The notes: generated by a model not told the origin, from the sequence alone. A stretch of DNA of 64,000 nt from Methylibium sp. NZG (GCA_001263235.1 LGRD01000005.1:1-64000); one strand, 5' to 3'; counted from the first letter of the stretch, positions 8,702-19,096 are shown. Made by a program: numbers and translations.

Positions 8702-9580
8702 ATGCTTCCCTCTGCCGACCCGTTGTTGCACCTGATCGCTCGCGCCGAAGCGCTGCTGGCCCGTCTGGAGGCGGTGCTGCCGCACCCGCTGACCGCGCCC
8801 GACTGGACCGCCTCGATCGCGTACCGCTACCGCAAGCGCGGGGGTTCGGGGGTCATCGAGCCGGTGCGGCATGTGGCGGGCATCCGGCTCGACGCGCTGG
8901 TCGAAGTCGAGCCGCAAAAGGAGCGGCTGGTGCGCAACACCGAGCAGTTCGTCGCCGGCTTCGGCGCCAACAACGTGCTGCTGACAGGCGCGCGCGGCAC
9001 TGGCAAAAGCTCGCTCATCAAGGCGGTGCTGAACGAATTCGCGCCGCGCGGGCTGCGCCTGATCGAGGTCGACAAGACCGACCTGGTGGACCTGCCCGAC
9101 ATCGTCGACCTGGTGGCCGAGCGGCCCGAACGCTTCATCGTGTTCTGCGACGACCTCAGCTTCGACGAAGGCGAGCCCGGCTACAAGGCGCTCAAGTCGA
9201 TCCTCGACGGCTCGGTCTCGCAGGCCAGCGACAACGTGCTGATCTACGCCACCAGCAACCGCCGCCACCTGCTGCCCGAGTACATGAAGGAAAACCTGAG
9301 CTACAAGCACCTGGAGAACGGCGAGGTGCACCCCGGCGAGGTGGTCGAGGAGAAGATTTCGCTCAGCGAACGCTTCGGCCTGTGGGTCAGCTTCTACCCG
9401 TTCAGTCAGGACGAGTACCTGGCGATCGTGGCGCAGTGGTTGCGCGGTTTTGCGGTGGGCGAAGACGCGATTGCCGCCGCGCGCCAAGAGAGCCTGGTGT
9501 GGGCGCTGGAACGCGGTTCGCGTTCGGGGCGGGTGGCGTTCCAGTTTGCGAAGGACTACGCGGGAAGGCACCACGCTTGA
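8702..9580 (+). CDS. DUF815 family AAA-type ATPase
   Basis: Predicted ATPase of 292 residues with Walker A GARGTGKSS (96-104), Walker B FIVFCDDLSF (about 145-154) and a sensor-like ATSNRRHLLPE. The motifs and length are those of DUF815, whose cellular job is not established. The stop codon overlaps the TTG start of the Nudix gene; DUF815-Nudix pairs are frequent in Burkholderiales as I recall them. Confidence 0.9.
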   Translation: MLPSADPLLHLIARAEALLARLEAVLPHPLTAPDWTASIAYRYRKRGGSGVIEPVRHVAGIRLDALVEVEPQKERLVRNTEQFVAGFGANNVLLTGARGTGKSSLIKAVLNEFAPRGLRLIEVDKTDLVDLPDIVDLVAERPERFIVFCDDLSFDEGEPGYKALKSILDGSVSQASDNVLIYATSNRRHLLPEYMKENLSYKHLENGEVHPGEVVEEKISLSERFGLWVSFYPFSQDEYLAIVAQWLRGFAVGEDAIAAARQESLVWALERGSRSGRVAFQFAKDYAGRHHA

Positions 9581-10053
9581 GCACCGACCGCGCGCCGGTC
9601 GATGTCGTAGGGCCGGAGCCGCGCCGTCCTGTGGACGTCGCGGTGGGCGTGTTGATCGACGCTCAAGGCCGCTTCCTGCTCACCTCGCGCCCCGCGGGCA
9701 AGGTCTACGCCGGCCACTGGGAGTTCCCGGGCGGCAAGCTCGAAGTGGGTGAGTCGGTGGAGCAGGCGCTGCGCCGCGAATTGAACGAAGAACTCGGCAT
9801 CCACATCGGCGCCGTGCAACCTTGGAAAGTCGAGCTGATGGAGTACCCGCACGCCGTGGTGCGGCTGCACTTCTGCAAGGTGTTCGAGTGGGCCGGCGCG
9901 TTCGAGATGCGCGAGCACCAGGCGATGGCGTGGCAGACCTTGCCGGTGGAAGTGACGCCGGTGCTGCCGGGCACGATCCCGGTGCTGCGCTGGTTTGCGC
10001 AAGAGCAAGGCTTCAGCGGCCGTACGCACAGAGAACCGCACCAGGAGCTTTAA
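9577..10053 (+). CDS. Nudix hydrolase, MutT/8-oxo-dGTP diphosphatase type
   Basis: Nucleotide-pool sanitising enzyme of 158 residues. A full Nudix box is visible at about residues 52-74 (GGKLEVGES, then REL and EELG), preceded by GHWEFPGGK, the MutT-subfamily signature. The preferred start is TTG at 9577 inside the DUF815 stop; the frame stays open far upstream, but translation from further up would duplicate the neighbour in another frame. The product is probably an (8-oxo)-dGTP diphosphatase. Confidence 0.87.
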   Translation: MSTDRAPVDVVGPEPRRPVDVAVGVLIDAQGRFLLTSRPAGKVYAGHWEFPGGKLEVGESVEQALRRELNEELGIHIGAVQPWKVELMEYPHAVVRLHFCKVFEWAGAFEMREHQAMAWQTLPVEVTPVLPGTIPVLRWFAQEQGFSGRTHREPHQEL

Positions 10054-10075
10054 ACCCCCCGCTACACTGCGCGCC

Positions 10076-10465
10076 ATGAACTGGCTCGACGAAGTGAAGT
10101 GGGACGCGCAGGGCCTGGTGCCGGTGATCGCGCAGGAGATCGGCAGCAACGACGTGCTGATGTTCGCCTTCATGAACCGCGAGGCGCTGGGCAAGACCGC
10201 TGAGCTGGGCGAGGCGGTGTACTTCAGCCGCTCGCGGAAGCGTCTGTGGCACAAGGGCGAAGAGAGCGGCCACATCCAGAAAGTGCATGAATTGCGACTG
10301 GACTGTGACAAGGACGTGGTGCTGCTGAAGGTGGAGCAACTCGGCCACACACCCGGCATTGCCTGCCACACCGGCCGGCATTCCTGCTTTTTCAGCCTGT
10401 TGCAAGACGGGCAGTGGAAAACCACCGAGTCGGTCTTGAAAGACCCCGAGAGCATCTACAGATGA
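10076..10465 (+). CDS. hisI: Phosphoribosyl-AMP cyclohydrolase
   Basis: Opens the purine ring of phosphoribosyl-AMP (third step of histidine synthesis). The 129 residues have the core signature: the [16 protein letters not shown] stretch (about 49-64), the DCDKDVVLL metal-binding Asp cluster (about 80-88) and the zinc cysteines in [12 protein letters not shown]. The start is the ATG at 10076. A TACACT box at 10063-10068 would place a transcript start at or next to this ATG. The gene overlaps hisE by ATGA. Confidence 0.95.
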   Translation: MNWLDEVKWDAQGLVPVIAQEIGSNDVLMFAFMNREALGKTAELGEAVYFSRSRKRLWHKGEESGHIQKVHELRLDCDKDVVLLKVEQLGHTPGIACHTGRHSCFFSLLQDGQWKTTESVLKDPESIYR

Positions 10466-10830
10466 GTGATGTGGAAAGGGGCATCACCAGCAACGACACC
10501 TTGGCGCGGCTGGCGCTGGTGATCGAGTCTCGCCGTGCCGCAGACCCCGACAAGAGTTACGTCGCTAGGCTGTTCTCGAAAGGCCACGACGCGATCCTGA
10601 AAAAGATCGGCGAGGAAGCCACCGAGGTGGTGATGGCGTGCAAGGACGGCGAGCGCGGCAAGATCGTCGGTGAGGTGGCCGACCTGTGGTTTCACTCGAT
10701 GCTCGCGCTCACCGCACACGGCCTGAAGCCCGCCGATGTGCTGAAGGAACTGGAGCGCCGCGAGGGGCTCTCAGGGCTCGAAGAGTTTGCTTCCCGCAAG
10801 ATGCAAGAACGTGAGGCGGACGGAACGTGA
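10462..10830 (+). CDS. hisE: Phosphoribosyl-ATP diphosphatase
   Basis: Hydrolyses phosphoribosyl-ATP (second step of histidine synthesis). The 122-residue MazG-fold protein shows [23 protein letters not shown] and [13 protein letters not shown], the conserved HisE helices with acidic metal-binding residues. The start overlaps the hisI stop, the usual coupling for this pair. hisA/hisF, commonly just upstream, are absent here; the upstream neighbours are DUF815 and Nudix genes. Confidence 0.95.
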   Translation: MSDVERGITSNDTLARLALVIESRRAADPDKSYVARLFSKGHDAILKKIGEEATEVVMACKDGERGKIVGEVADLWFHSMLALTAHGLKPADVLKELERREGLSGLEEFASRKMQEREADGT

Positions 10831-10840
10831 GGGGTGACCA

Positions 10841-11221
10841 ATGAACGACGTGATCGACATCGAAGACGACCGGCAGCGGAGCCTGAAGACCGTTGGGCAC
10901 ATCAGTTACTTGCTGCACACCATCGTTGCGCTGAGCGCGGTGGTGCCGGGCGTGCAGGCCAGCATCGCGCTGCTGATCGTGGCCTTCATCATCGACATGG
11001 TGAAGAAGGACGACGCCGCCGGCACCTGGCAGGAGTCGCACTTCCGGTGGCGCATTCGGTCGGTGCTGTGGGCCGGTGCGTTGTACGTGGTGACCATCCC
11101 GCTGTGGATCTTGCTCGTGCTGCCAGGCTGGATTGCGTGGGTGGCGATCTCGATCTGGTTCCTGTACCGCGTGATCCGCGGCTGGGTGAACCTGAACGCC
11201 GGCAAGGCGATGCCTCAGTGA
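10841..11221 (+). CDS. DUF4870-type small membrane protein
   Basis: A 126-residue protein with three or four transmembrane stretches: ISYLLHTIVALSAVVPGVQA, ASIALLIVAFIIDMV, SVLWAGALYVVTIPLWILLV and WVAISIWFLYRVI. The arrangement matches DUF4870-like proteins found between hisE and the HIT gene in many Burkholderiales. The function is unknown. GAGG at 10829-10832 precedes the ATG at 10841, and it lies 10 bp after hisE, so it is probably in the same transcript. Confidence 0.8.
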   Translation: MNDVIDIEDDRQRSLKTVGHISYLLHTIVALSAVVPGVQASIALLIVAFIIDMVKKDDAAGTWQESHFRWRIRSVLWAGALYVVTIPLWILLVLPGWIAWVAISIWFLYRVIRGWVNLNAGKAMPQ

Positions 11222-11230
11222 GAGCTTGAA

Positions 11231-11578
11231 GTGAACGCCGAACCCGATTGCATCTTCTGTCGCATCGTTGCCGGTGAGATCCCGAGCCGCAAGGCGTTCG
11301 AGGACGACGAACTGCTGGTGTTCCACGACATCGCGCCGTGGGCGCCTGTGCACCTGCTGATCATCCCCAAGCAGCATGTGGCCACGATGTACGAGATGAC
11401 CGACGCGCACGCGCCGCTGCTCGGGCGCATGCTCGCGCTGGCGCCCCGGCTGATGCTGCAGCACGGTGTCACCAACGGATTTCGCACCTTGATCAACACC
11501 GGCGCCGATGGCCGGCAAGAGGTTCAGCATGTTCACATGCACGTCATGGGCGGGCCACGGCCCTGGGCCAAGGGCTGA
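11231..11578 (+). CDS. HIT-family nucleotide hydrolase/transferase (HinT-like)
   Basis: Histidine-triad protein of 115 residues. It has the N-terminal CIFCRIVAGEIPS signature and the catalytic triad HVHMHV (100-105) near the C-terminus, as in HinT purine phosphoramidases. The start is GTG at 11231, 9 bp after the DUF4870 gene. The two cysteines in CIFC may bind zinc, as in several family members. Confidence 0.92.
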   Translation: MNAEPDCIFCRIVAGEIPSRKAFEDDELLVFHDIAPWAPVHLLIIPKQHVATMYEMTDAHAPLLGRMLALAPRLMLQHGVTNGFRTLINTGADGRQEVQHVHMHVMGGPRPWAKG

Positions 11579-11619
11579 AGCCTCCAGCCGAAACAAAGCC
11601 CCTGACGGCAGGCTGCACC

Positions 11620-11625
11620 TAGAAT
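11620..11625 (+). promoter_or_regulatory. Possible -10 box of tatABC
   Basis: TAGAAT lies 29 bp before the tatA ATG (11654), and a GGAGAA ribosome-binding site follows. No good -35 hexamer is seen at 16-18 bp, so this is a weak call. Confidence 0.3.
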
Positions 11626-11653
11626 TCCCGCAATCCCTCTTTGGAGAAACGTC

Positions 11654-11899
11654 ATGGGTTCATTCAGCGTCTGGCATTGGCTGATCGTGTTGCTGATCGT
11701 GGTGCTCGTGTTCGGCACCAAGAAGCTCAAGAACATCGGCTCCGACCTGGGCGGCGCCGTCAAGGGGTTCAAGGACGGTGTGAAGGACGGCGGTGCGTCT
11801 GCTGCGGCCGACCCGGCCTCGCCGACAGCGCAGGTCAGCAATGCGCAGAAGGCGGCTGACGACAACACGGTGGACGTGCAGGCGAAGACGAAATCTTGA
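11654..11899 (+). CDS. tatA: Sec-independent translocase subunit TatA
   Basis: Pore-forming subunit of the twin-arginine translocase. The 81 residues have the expected layout: one N-terminal transmembrane helix ([15 protein letters not shown]), the hinge FGTKKL, an amphipathic helix ([20 protein letters not shown]) and a loose Ala/Asp-rich tail. It begins the tatABC operon, with a GGAGAA ribosome-binding site just upstream. The multicopper oxidase at the left edge is a likely substrate. Confidence 0.95.
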   Translation: MGSFSVWHWLIVLLIVVLVFGTKKLKNIGSDLGGAVKGFKDGVKDGGASAAADPASPTAQVSNAQKAADDNTVDVQAKTKS

Positions 11900-11933
11900 G
11901 CCGGGTGAGCAGGGCGCGCCTCGCGCGGGATTC

Positions 11934-12419
11934 ATGATCGACTTCGGCTTCGACAAGATCGCACTCATCGGCGCTGTCGCGCTGATCGTGATCGGCCCCG
12001 AGAAGTTGCCCCGCGTGGCGCGCACGGTCGGTCACATGATCGGCAAGGCGCAGCGCTACGTGGCCGACGTGAAGGCCGAGGTCAACCGCTCGATCGAGCT
12101 CGAAGAGCTCAAGAAGATGAAGACCGACATCGAAAGCGCGGCGCGCGACGTCGAGCAGTCGGTGAGCAACGAGATCCACCAGACCACCGCCGACTTCGAC
12201 AAGACCTGGCAGAACGCCACCTCGGGCCTGCCCGACCACAGCGGCGGTTACGAGCCTTTGCAGCCGCCGCCTCTCGAATACAAGCACCCGAAGAAAAAAT
12301 GGCGTCTGAAGCGCGGTGCCACACCGCAGTGGTACAAGCAGCGCAACGGCATCCGCGCCAAGGCGCAATCGGGCGCGGCGCGGGTGGCGCGCTTCCGCCC
12401 GCCGCGCGTCTCCGCCTGA
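11934..12419 (+). CDS. tatB: Sec-independent translocase subunit TatB
   Basis: Substrate-receptor partner of TatC. The 161-residue protein starts [20 protein letters not shown] with the TatB-type FGFDK motif, then [13 protein letters not shown] and a long charged amphipathic helix ([20 protein letters not shown]). The basic tail ([15 protein letters not shown]) ends 7 bp before tatC. The start at 11934 gives the canonical N-terminus. Confidence 0.95.
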   Translation: MIDFGFDKIALIGAVALIVIGPEKLPRVARTVGHMIGKAQRYVADVKAEVNRSIELEELKKMKTDIESAARDVEQSVSNEIHQTTADFDKTWQNATSGLPDHSGGYEPLQPPPLEYKHPKKKWRLKRGATPQWYKQRNGIRAKAQSGAARVARFRPPRVSA

Positions 12420-12426
12420 GTCGCCG

Positions 12427-13227
12427 ATGAGCAGCGACGACAAGAGCCCCGACGAACTCGCGGGCACCGAGCAGCCTTTCGTCACGCACCTGGTCGAGTT
12501 GCGCGACAGGCTGGTGCGCGCGGCCATTGCGGTGGGCGTGTGCTTTGCGGTGCTCGCCTTGTGGCCCGGCCCGAGCGCGCTCTACGACCTGCTGGCCGCG
12601 CCGATGGTGGCGCAGCTGCCGCAGGGAACGACGCTGATTGCCACCAACGTGATCTCGCCGTTTGTCGTGCCGCTCAAGATCACGCTGCTCGCAGCCTTCT
12701 TGATCGCCCTGCCTGTCGTTCTGTACCAGGTATGGGCCTTTGTCGCGCCCGGCCTGTACACGCACGAGAAGAAGCTGGTGATGCCACTGGTGATCTCCAG
12801 CACGCTGCTGTTCTTCATCGGCGTGGCGTTCTGCTACTTCTTCGTGTTCGGGCAGGTGTTCAAGTTCATCCAAAGCTTCGCACCCAAGAGCATCACCGCC
12901 GCACCGGACATCGAGGCCTACCTCAGCTTCGTGCTGACGATGTTCCTTGCTTTCGGCGTTTCGTTCGAGGTGCCCATCGTGGTGATCGTGCTGGCGCGCA
13001 TGGGCATCGTCAGCATTGAGAAGCTGAAGGCGTTCCGAAGCTACTTCATCGTGCTGTCGTTCATCATCGCAGCCATCATCACGCCGCCCGACGTGGTGTC
13101 GCAACTGGCGCTGGCCATTCCCATGTGCATCTTGTACGAGGTGGGCATCTGGGCGGCGCAGATTTTCATCAAGCACACCCAGGCGCCACCCGAGGCGGCA
13201 TCGTCGGAGAGCAAGCCCAGCGCTTGA
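12427..13227 (+). CDS. tatC: Sec-independent translocase subunit TatC
   Basis: Polytopic receptor for twin-arginine signals. The 266 residues with six predicted helices contain the family landmarks: PFVTHLVELRDRL at the N-terminus, the periplasmic loop after the first helix, FVAPGLYTHEKK, and the SFEVPIVVIVLARMGIVS helix. It is the last gene of tatABC and converges on the DegS-like protease gene; the 48-bp gap holds a hairpin. Confidence 0.96.
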   Translation: MSSDDKSPDELAGTEQPFVTHLVELRDRLVRAAIAVGVCFAVLALWPGPSALYDLLAAPMVAQLPQGTTLIATNVISPFVVPLKITLLAAFLIALPVVLYQVWAFVAPGLYTHEKKLVMPLVISSTLLFFIGVAFCYFFVFGQVFKFIQSFAPKSITAAPDIEAYLSFVLTMFLAFGVSFEVPIVVIVLARMGIVSIEKLKAFRSYFIVLSFIIAAIITPPDVVSQLALAIPMCILYEVGIWAAQIFIKHTQAPPEAASSESKPSA

Positions 13228-13256
13228 GCGGCGGCCTCGCCGGCGCGCGCAAGCGC
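13220..13256. terminator. Hairpin between convergent tatC and protease genes
   Basis: GCGCTTG at 13220-13226 pairs with CAAGCGC at 13250-13256, extended inward by GCG/CGC after one mismatch, with a further small inverted repeat inside. There is no T-tract on either side, so this is a hairpin suited to a two-way stop rather than a classical intrinsic terminator. It overlaps the tatC stop. Confidence 0.4.
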
Positions 13257-13275
13257 CGTGGGTTCGATCGGGCCG

Positions 13276-14463
<1,188 letters not shown>

Positions 14464-14492
14464 GAAGAATGGGCTGTCAGAATGGGCCATCT

Positions 14493-15242
14493 ATGGCAAC
14501 ACGCGGCGAGATCGAGGCCACCCTCAACACCCTGCTCGACGCGGGCCGGTTTCGGGATTATGGGCCGAACGGTCTGCAAGTCGAGGGCAGGCCCGAGGTC
14601 TGCAGACTCGTCTCCGGCGTCACCGCGAGCCGGGCGCTGATCGAGGCCGCAGTGGCCTGGCGGGCCGACGCCGTGCTGGTGCACCACGGCCTCTTCTGGA
14701 AGGGCCACGACGGCCGCGTGACCGGCTGGCTCAAGCAGCGGCTGGAGCTGCTGCTGGCGCACCAGATCAACCTGTTCGCCTACCACCTGCCGCTGGACGC
14801 GCACCCCGAGCTGGGCAACAACGCGCAGTTCGGCGCGCGCTTTCAGTGGCGGGCCGATGCGAGCTTCGGCGACCAGGGACTGGGCTTCGTCGGCTCCGCG
14901 GCGCAGCCGACGACGGCGGCTGAACTCGGCGCTGCGCTGCAGCGCCAGCTCGGCCGCGCGCCCACCGTGGTGGTGGGCGACGGCCGGCCGCTGCGCCGCA
15001 TCGCGTGGTGCACTGGCGGTGCGCAGGGCTACTTCGAAGCCGCCATCGCCGCCGGGGCCGATGCCTACGTCACCGGCGAGATCTCCGAACCGCAGGCGCA
15101 CTACGCGCATGAGACCGGCGTGGCGTTCTTCGCGTGCGGGCACCACGCGAGCGAGCGGTACGGCGCACCGGCGGTCGCGGCGCACGTGGCGCAACAGTTC
15201 GGCCTGGAGCACCGCTTCATCGAGATCGACAACCCTGCGTGA
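14493..15242 (+). CDS. Nif3-like dinuclear metal centre protein (YbgI/DUF34)
   Basis: A 249-residue member of the Nif3/DUF34 family, which forms toroidal hexamers with a dinuclear metal site and is linked to GTP cyclohydrolase I type 2-like activity, though its function is unsettled. Visible motifs: YGPNGLQVEG (about 25-34), LVHHGLFWKGHD (about 68-79), NLFAYHLPLDAHPELGNNAQ, and the C-terminal YVTGEISEPQAHYAHETG with FFACGHHASERYG. A GTG or earlier ATG (14469) is possible. It is divergent from the protease and 2 bp ahead of the pdxA-family gene. Confidence 0.9.
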   Translation: MATRGEIEATLNTLLDAGRFRDYGPNGLQVEGRPEVCRLVSGVTASRALIEAAVAWRADAVLVHHGLFWKGHDGRVTGWLKQRLELLLAHQINLFAYHLPLDAHPELGNNAQFGARFQWRADASFGDQGLGFVGSAAQPTTAAELGAALQRQLGRAPTVVVGDGRPLRRIAWCTGGAQGYFEAAIAAGADAYVTGEISEPQAHYAHETGVAFFACGHHASERYGAPAVAAHVAQQFGLEHRFIEIDNPA

Positions 15243-15244
15243 CG

Positions 15245-16300
15245 ATGAGCGACGCAAGCAAAGCGATGGTCAGCCCTGCGTCATCACCATGCCTGCCGCT
15301 CGCCATCACGATGGGCGACGCCTGCGGCATCGGCCCGGAAATCATCGCCACATTGTTTAGAGGCCGCGAGTCGGCGGGGTGCGTCGTGTTGGGCGATGTG
15401 GGGGTGATGCGCCGCGCTGCCGCGGCCACCGGCGGCCTGCTGGCGGTGGCGCGAGTGGATGTTGCGGCCGAGGGCTTGAGCGTTCCGCCGAACTGCATCC
15501 CCGTCCTGCAGATCGACGGGCTGCCGGCCGATCTGCTGCAGGCGCCGGTCGGCCATGTCGATGCGCGCGCCGGTGCCGCGGCGGCCGCGTGCATCGGTCG
15601 GGCGGTGGAACTGGCGCTCGGTGGCGAGGTGGCCGCCATCGTCACCGCGCCGATCCACAAGGTGGCATTGGCGGCGGCTGGCAGCCCGTTTCCGGGGCAC
15701 ACCGAGATGCTGCAAGCGCTGGCCGCGCGCGGCCGCGAGCCCCCGCCGGTGCGCATGATGCTGGCGAACGATCAGTTGCGCACGGTGCTGGTGACGATCC
15801 ATTTGTCGCTGCGCCAGGCGATCGACGCGGTGAGCTTCGACGCGGTGCTGCAGACGATCCGCATTGCCCACGCAGCCGCCGCGCGCTGGGGCCAGCCGGG
15901 GCCGCGCATCGCGGTGGCGGGGCTGAACCCGCACGCCGGGGAAGGCGGTTTGTTCGGCGACGAAGAAGTCCGCATCATCGGCCCCGCCATTGAGGCTGCG
16001 CGCTCGCAGGGCATCGACGCGAGCGGGCCGTTCGCGCCCGATACGGTGTTCATGCGCGCCCGCAACGCGCCCGATCACGAGGGCGAGTTCGACATCGTGG
16101 TGGCGATGACGCACGATCACGGGCTGATCCCGGTCAAGTACCTCGGCGTCGAGCAGGGCGTCAACGTGACGCTGGGCCTGCCGTTCGTGCGCACCAGCCC
16201 CGACCACGGCACCGCGTTCGACATTGCCGGCACCGGCCGGGCCGACGCGGCCAGCCTGCGGGCTGCGGTGCGCATGGCCCGGCAACTGGCGGCCGGCTGA
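15245..16300 (+). CDS. pdxA: 4-hydroxythreonine-4-phosphate dehydrogenase family (PdxA/PdxA2)
   Basis: NAD-dependent oxidative decarboxylase of the PdxA family, 351 residues. Motifs: MGDACGIGPEIIA at the N-terminus, TAPIHKVAL and PGHTEML (metal His), MLANDQLRTVLVTIHLSLR, GLNPHAGEGGLFGDEE (metal His) and THDHGLIPVKY. The usual MGDPAGIGPE box reads MGDACGIGPE here. It lies after the Nif3-like gene rather than in the surA-pdxA-ksgA group, so it could be the D-threonate/4-phosphate paralogue PdxA2 rather than the vitamin B6 enzyme; sequence alone by eye does not decide. Confidence 0.82.
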   Translation: MSDASKAMVSPASSPCLPLAITMGDACGIGPEIIATLFRGRESAGCVVLGDVGVMRRAAAATGGLLAVARVDVAAEGLSVPPNCIPVLQIDGLPADLLQAPVGHVDARAGAAAAACIGRAVELALGGEVAAIVTAPIHKVALAAAGSPFPGHTEMLQALAARGREPPPVRMMLANDQLRTVLVTIHLSLRQAIDAVSFDAVLQTIRIAHAAAARWGQPGPRIAVAGLNPHAGEGGLFGDEEVRIIGPAIEAARSQGIDASGPFAPDTVFMRARNAPDHEGEFDIVVAMTHDHGLIPVKYLGVEQGVNVTLGLPFVRTSPDHGTAFDIAGTGRADAASLRAAVRMARQLAAG

Positions 16301-16335
16301 GGGAGCTTGCTGGGCGAGCGTCGTCGCCAGTCGAG

Positions 16336-18948
16336 TCAGGGCTTGGGCGCCACTTTCGGTGCGGGCTTCAGCGTCGGCGCTTTCATGTCCGCCAACTGCT
16401 TGCGCGCCCGCTGCGTGGCGCGCTCCATCAGGTAGGCGTTCTCGAACGCGCGCAGCCGGCCCGTCTCGCACATGCGGGTGAGCATGCGCGAGGTCATCGA
16501 GATCGTCTCCTGGTACTTCTTGCCGCGGCTGAACACGAAGAAGCTGCGACCCGGGCTCATGTAGGTCAGGCGCACCTTTTGCCACTGGTCCTTCAGGTTC
16601 ATCTGGTAGGCAAAGCCGAGCTGGATGTGGTCCATCAGCTTCGGGCCCTTGGAGGGCTCGTTCGGCTCGGTGCTGGCCAGGTCGAGGTTGATGTCCACGC
16701 CGATCGCCGCCACGTCGGCCGCGCCGTGGCCGCTGTCCAGCCCGAGGTCGATGTCGACCTGGCCCGACCAGTCGACCGCCGCTTCTTCGACCAGGCCGAC
16801 GGCCTGCGCCTCTTGCGGCGTGAAGCGGCGTTCGATCTCGACGCCGGGCTGGACCTCCGGCACGATGTCGGCGGGCGAGAGCGTCTCGGAGCCCGGCACC
16901 GGCATGCTGAAGACGCCGTCCAGCTCCTTGACCATCAGGTTGTGGTCGAGCTCCGACAGCGGCGCGCCCTTCAGCGATTCGGCGTGCGCTGGCAGCAGCT
17001 TGCTGAAGAACTCCTTCTGCGCCACCTCCGACCAGCCGAGCAGCTTCATGCCCTCGTACAGGTCCTTCATCATCGGTGGCAGCTGCATCAGGAACTTCTT
17101 GCGCAGCGCGGGCGAGCCCTTGGGCTGCACGCTCATCACCAGGTCGCGGCCGACGCGGCGGTAGCGCTGGGCACGGTCGGACTCTGCGCCGTCGCGCGTC
17201 ACGGCCAGCACCATCGCCTGGCTCCAGACCTGCGACAGAAAGTCGCGCAAATACTTCGGCAGCGACATCGGCGCCAGCGCCGATTGCAGCTGCAGCATGT
17301 AGCGCTGCTGGATGCGCAGCTCCGACTCCTTGGTCTCCAAGGTCTCGACGGCGCCGGTCGGCTCGACGCTGGCCTGCGTCTGGCGCGCGATGAAGGACTC
17401 GAGCTCTGAAAGTTTGGCCGAATAGATCTCGATCTGGTCGAAGTCGCCCTCGACGATCTCCTGCACCAGCTCGCGCACGCGGGTGATGAACTCCTTGCCC
17501 GGGCCTTCCTCGAACTCCTCGAACGCGCAGGCCAGCGAGGCCATGCGGTTGACGAATCGCCGCACCGGGTGGCGGCGCGACGAGAAGAAGCTGGTGTCGT
17601 TGAGCGCCACGCGCAGCACCGGCAACTGCAGCCGCGCGATCTGCCGCGCCATCTGCGGCGGCACGCGCGAGTCGGACAGGATCTGGTCGAACAGGCTGCC
17701 GACGACGTCGATCACCATGTGGTCGAGCCGGCCGCCGGAGGCCTGGCGCAGTTCCTCGCGGTGGGCGCGGATCAGGTTCTTCGCCATCAGCCCGGGCAGG
17801 CCGCCACCGGGAGCAACGCCGTAGCCGGTGCCATAGCCTGTGCCATAGCCGGCGCCCCCCAGGCCGCCTTCACCACCCGTCCCACCGACAAGACCGGCGG
17901 AGCCGTCCAGGTCGGTGTTCATGCCGCCGTTCGCTGAGTTGCGGAAGCGCTCGTCGAGCTCGCCAGGGCGGCTGGCCAGCGCCGTCAGGCGGCGCAGCAG
18001 GTTCATCAACTGCGCATCCGCCTGGTCGGCGGCCGAGGGTGCGTGGCGCGACTCGAATCCGCCGCGCCCGCTCATCGAGTCTGCGCGCAGATGGCCGGGA
18101 CCCGAATACCCCGGGCCGGATTGCCCTGGGCCCGAAGGCCCAGAGTGACGCTGCCCGACCCCGCCCACGCCGCTTGCAAAGTCCGATACGCCAGCACTGC
18201 CGGCGGGCGGGGCGAACTCTGCTGCGTGGTTGCCCGTGGAATGCCAATCCCTGCCCGCCGTGCTGTAGCCCGACTGCGCTCCACCGAGCTGATTGCCCGG
18301 CCCCTCCACCGAGCGCACCGTCATGCCGATGGGTTGAACGCCGCGCGCCTTGAGGTCGCGCACGATCTCGGCGTAGCAGACCGGCATTGCGCGCGCCATG
18401 GCCCAGCCCATGTCGCGCGTGAGCAGCTTGCGCAGGTCGAGCTGGTCGGTCACTGCCTCGATCGCGCTGTAAAGCGCCGCGCCGACGATCTCGGCGCGCA
18501 GCGGGTTGCGGCTGTCGTCGGTGCGCGCGGCGCGCAACATTGCGCTAACGTAGCTGTTGAGCTCACGAAGTTCGCTTTCGCACTCGTGCGTGATGAGCTG
18601 CGCGATGCGATCGGACACCATGCGCTCTTCGACCTCCTGGTCGTCCACCAGGCTGAGCGACTGCCAATCGGTGGCCGCCAGCGAGCGCCGTGCGGTGCCG
18701 TGAGGGGCCAGATCACCATTGACCTTGTCGCGCAACACGTCGCGGAATGCGGCGTGGAACGAGGCGATGTTGCGCAGCAGGTCCACACGGGCCAGCAGCA
18801 TCAGGTCGCGCTCGATGATGCGGGTGCTGGACTCCGCCATCGTGCTGAGCATGTCGGACACACGGTCGGCGACGGCGGCCGCGGTCGTCTGGATCTGGCT
18901 CATCGCCGCGTCAAGCGCGGCTCGTAGACGTGGTTCGGTCGGGGTCAT
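16336..18948 (-). CDS. DUF1631 family protein (870 residues)
   Basis: Large soluble protein of the DUF1631 family, which is widespread in beta- and gammaproteobacteria and has no settled function. The N-terminal part (about 1-210) is helical (MTPTEPRLRAALDAAMSQIQ, LLARVDLLRNIASFHAAFRD). A low-complexity linker follows (about 240-390) with collagen-like SGPGQSGPGYSGPG and a Gly/Tyr run (GTGYGTGYG). The C-terminal half (about 400-860) is well structured (RVPPQMARQIARLQLPVLRV, FFSSRRHPVRRFVNRMASL) and ends with a PilZ-like stretch. It converges with the PdxA gene. Confidence 0.85.
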   Translation of the reverse strand: MTPTEPRLRAALDAAMSQIQTTAAAVADRVSDMLSTMAESSTRIIERDLMLLARVDLLRNIASFHAAFRDVLRDKVNGDLAPHGTARRSLAATDWQSLSLVDDQEVEERMVSDRIAQLITHECESELRELNSYVSAMLRAARTDDSRNPLRAEIVGAALYSAIEAVTDQLDLRKLLTRDMGWAMARAMPVCYAEIVRDLKARGVQPIGMTVRSVEGPGNQLGGAQSGYSTAGRDWHSTGNHAAEFAPPAGSAGVSDFASGVGGVGQRHSGPSGPGQSGPGYSGPGHLRADSMSGRGGFESRHAPSAADQADAQLMNLLRRLTALASRPGELDERFRNSANGGMNTDLDGSAGLVGGTGGEGGLGGAGYGTGYGTGYGVAPGGGLPGLMAKNLIRAHREELRQASGGRLDHMVIDVVGSLFDQILSDSRVPPQMARQIARLQLPVLRVALNDTSFFSSRRHPVRRFVNRMASLACAFEEFEEGPGKEFITRVRELVQEIVEGDFDQIEIYSAKLSELESFIARQTQASVEPTGAVETLETKESELRIQQRYMLQLQSALAPMSLPKYLRDFLSQVWSQAMVLAVTRDGAESDRAQRYRRVGRDLVMSVQPKGSPALRKKFLMQLPPMMKDLYEGMKLLGWSEVAQKEFFSKLLPAHAESLKGAPLSELDHNLMVKELDGVFSMPVPGSETLSPADIVPEVQPGVEIERRFTPQEAQAVGLVEEAAVDWSGQVDIDLGLDSGHGAADVAAIGVDINLDLASTEPNEPSKGPKLMDHIQLGFAYQMNLKDQWQKVRLTYMSPGRSFFVFSRGKKYQETISMTSRMLTRMCETGRLRAFENAYLMERATQRARKQLADMKAPTLKPAPKVAPKP

Positions 18949-19073
18949 CTCGCAGCAAGCCGCAGCCCAAGGGGCATGTCACCTTCCGACGGACCCGCGG
19001 GGGCCGCGAGCGGGAGGCGTTGCGGCACCGGGGATACCCGGATCAAGTGGCAAGTATGGACCGGATTGTGCAG

Positions 19074-19092
19074 TGACCCGCGACGCGGGTCA
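19074..19092. terminator. Perfect hairpin downstream of mscL
   Basis: TGACCCGCG and CGCGGGTCA face each other around a single A, four bases beyond the mscL stop codon on the minus strand. There is no T-tract. It may end the mscL transcript or protect its 3' end. Confidence 0.45.
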
Positions 19093-19096
19093 GGCC

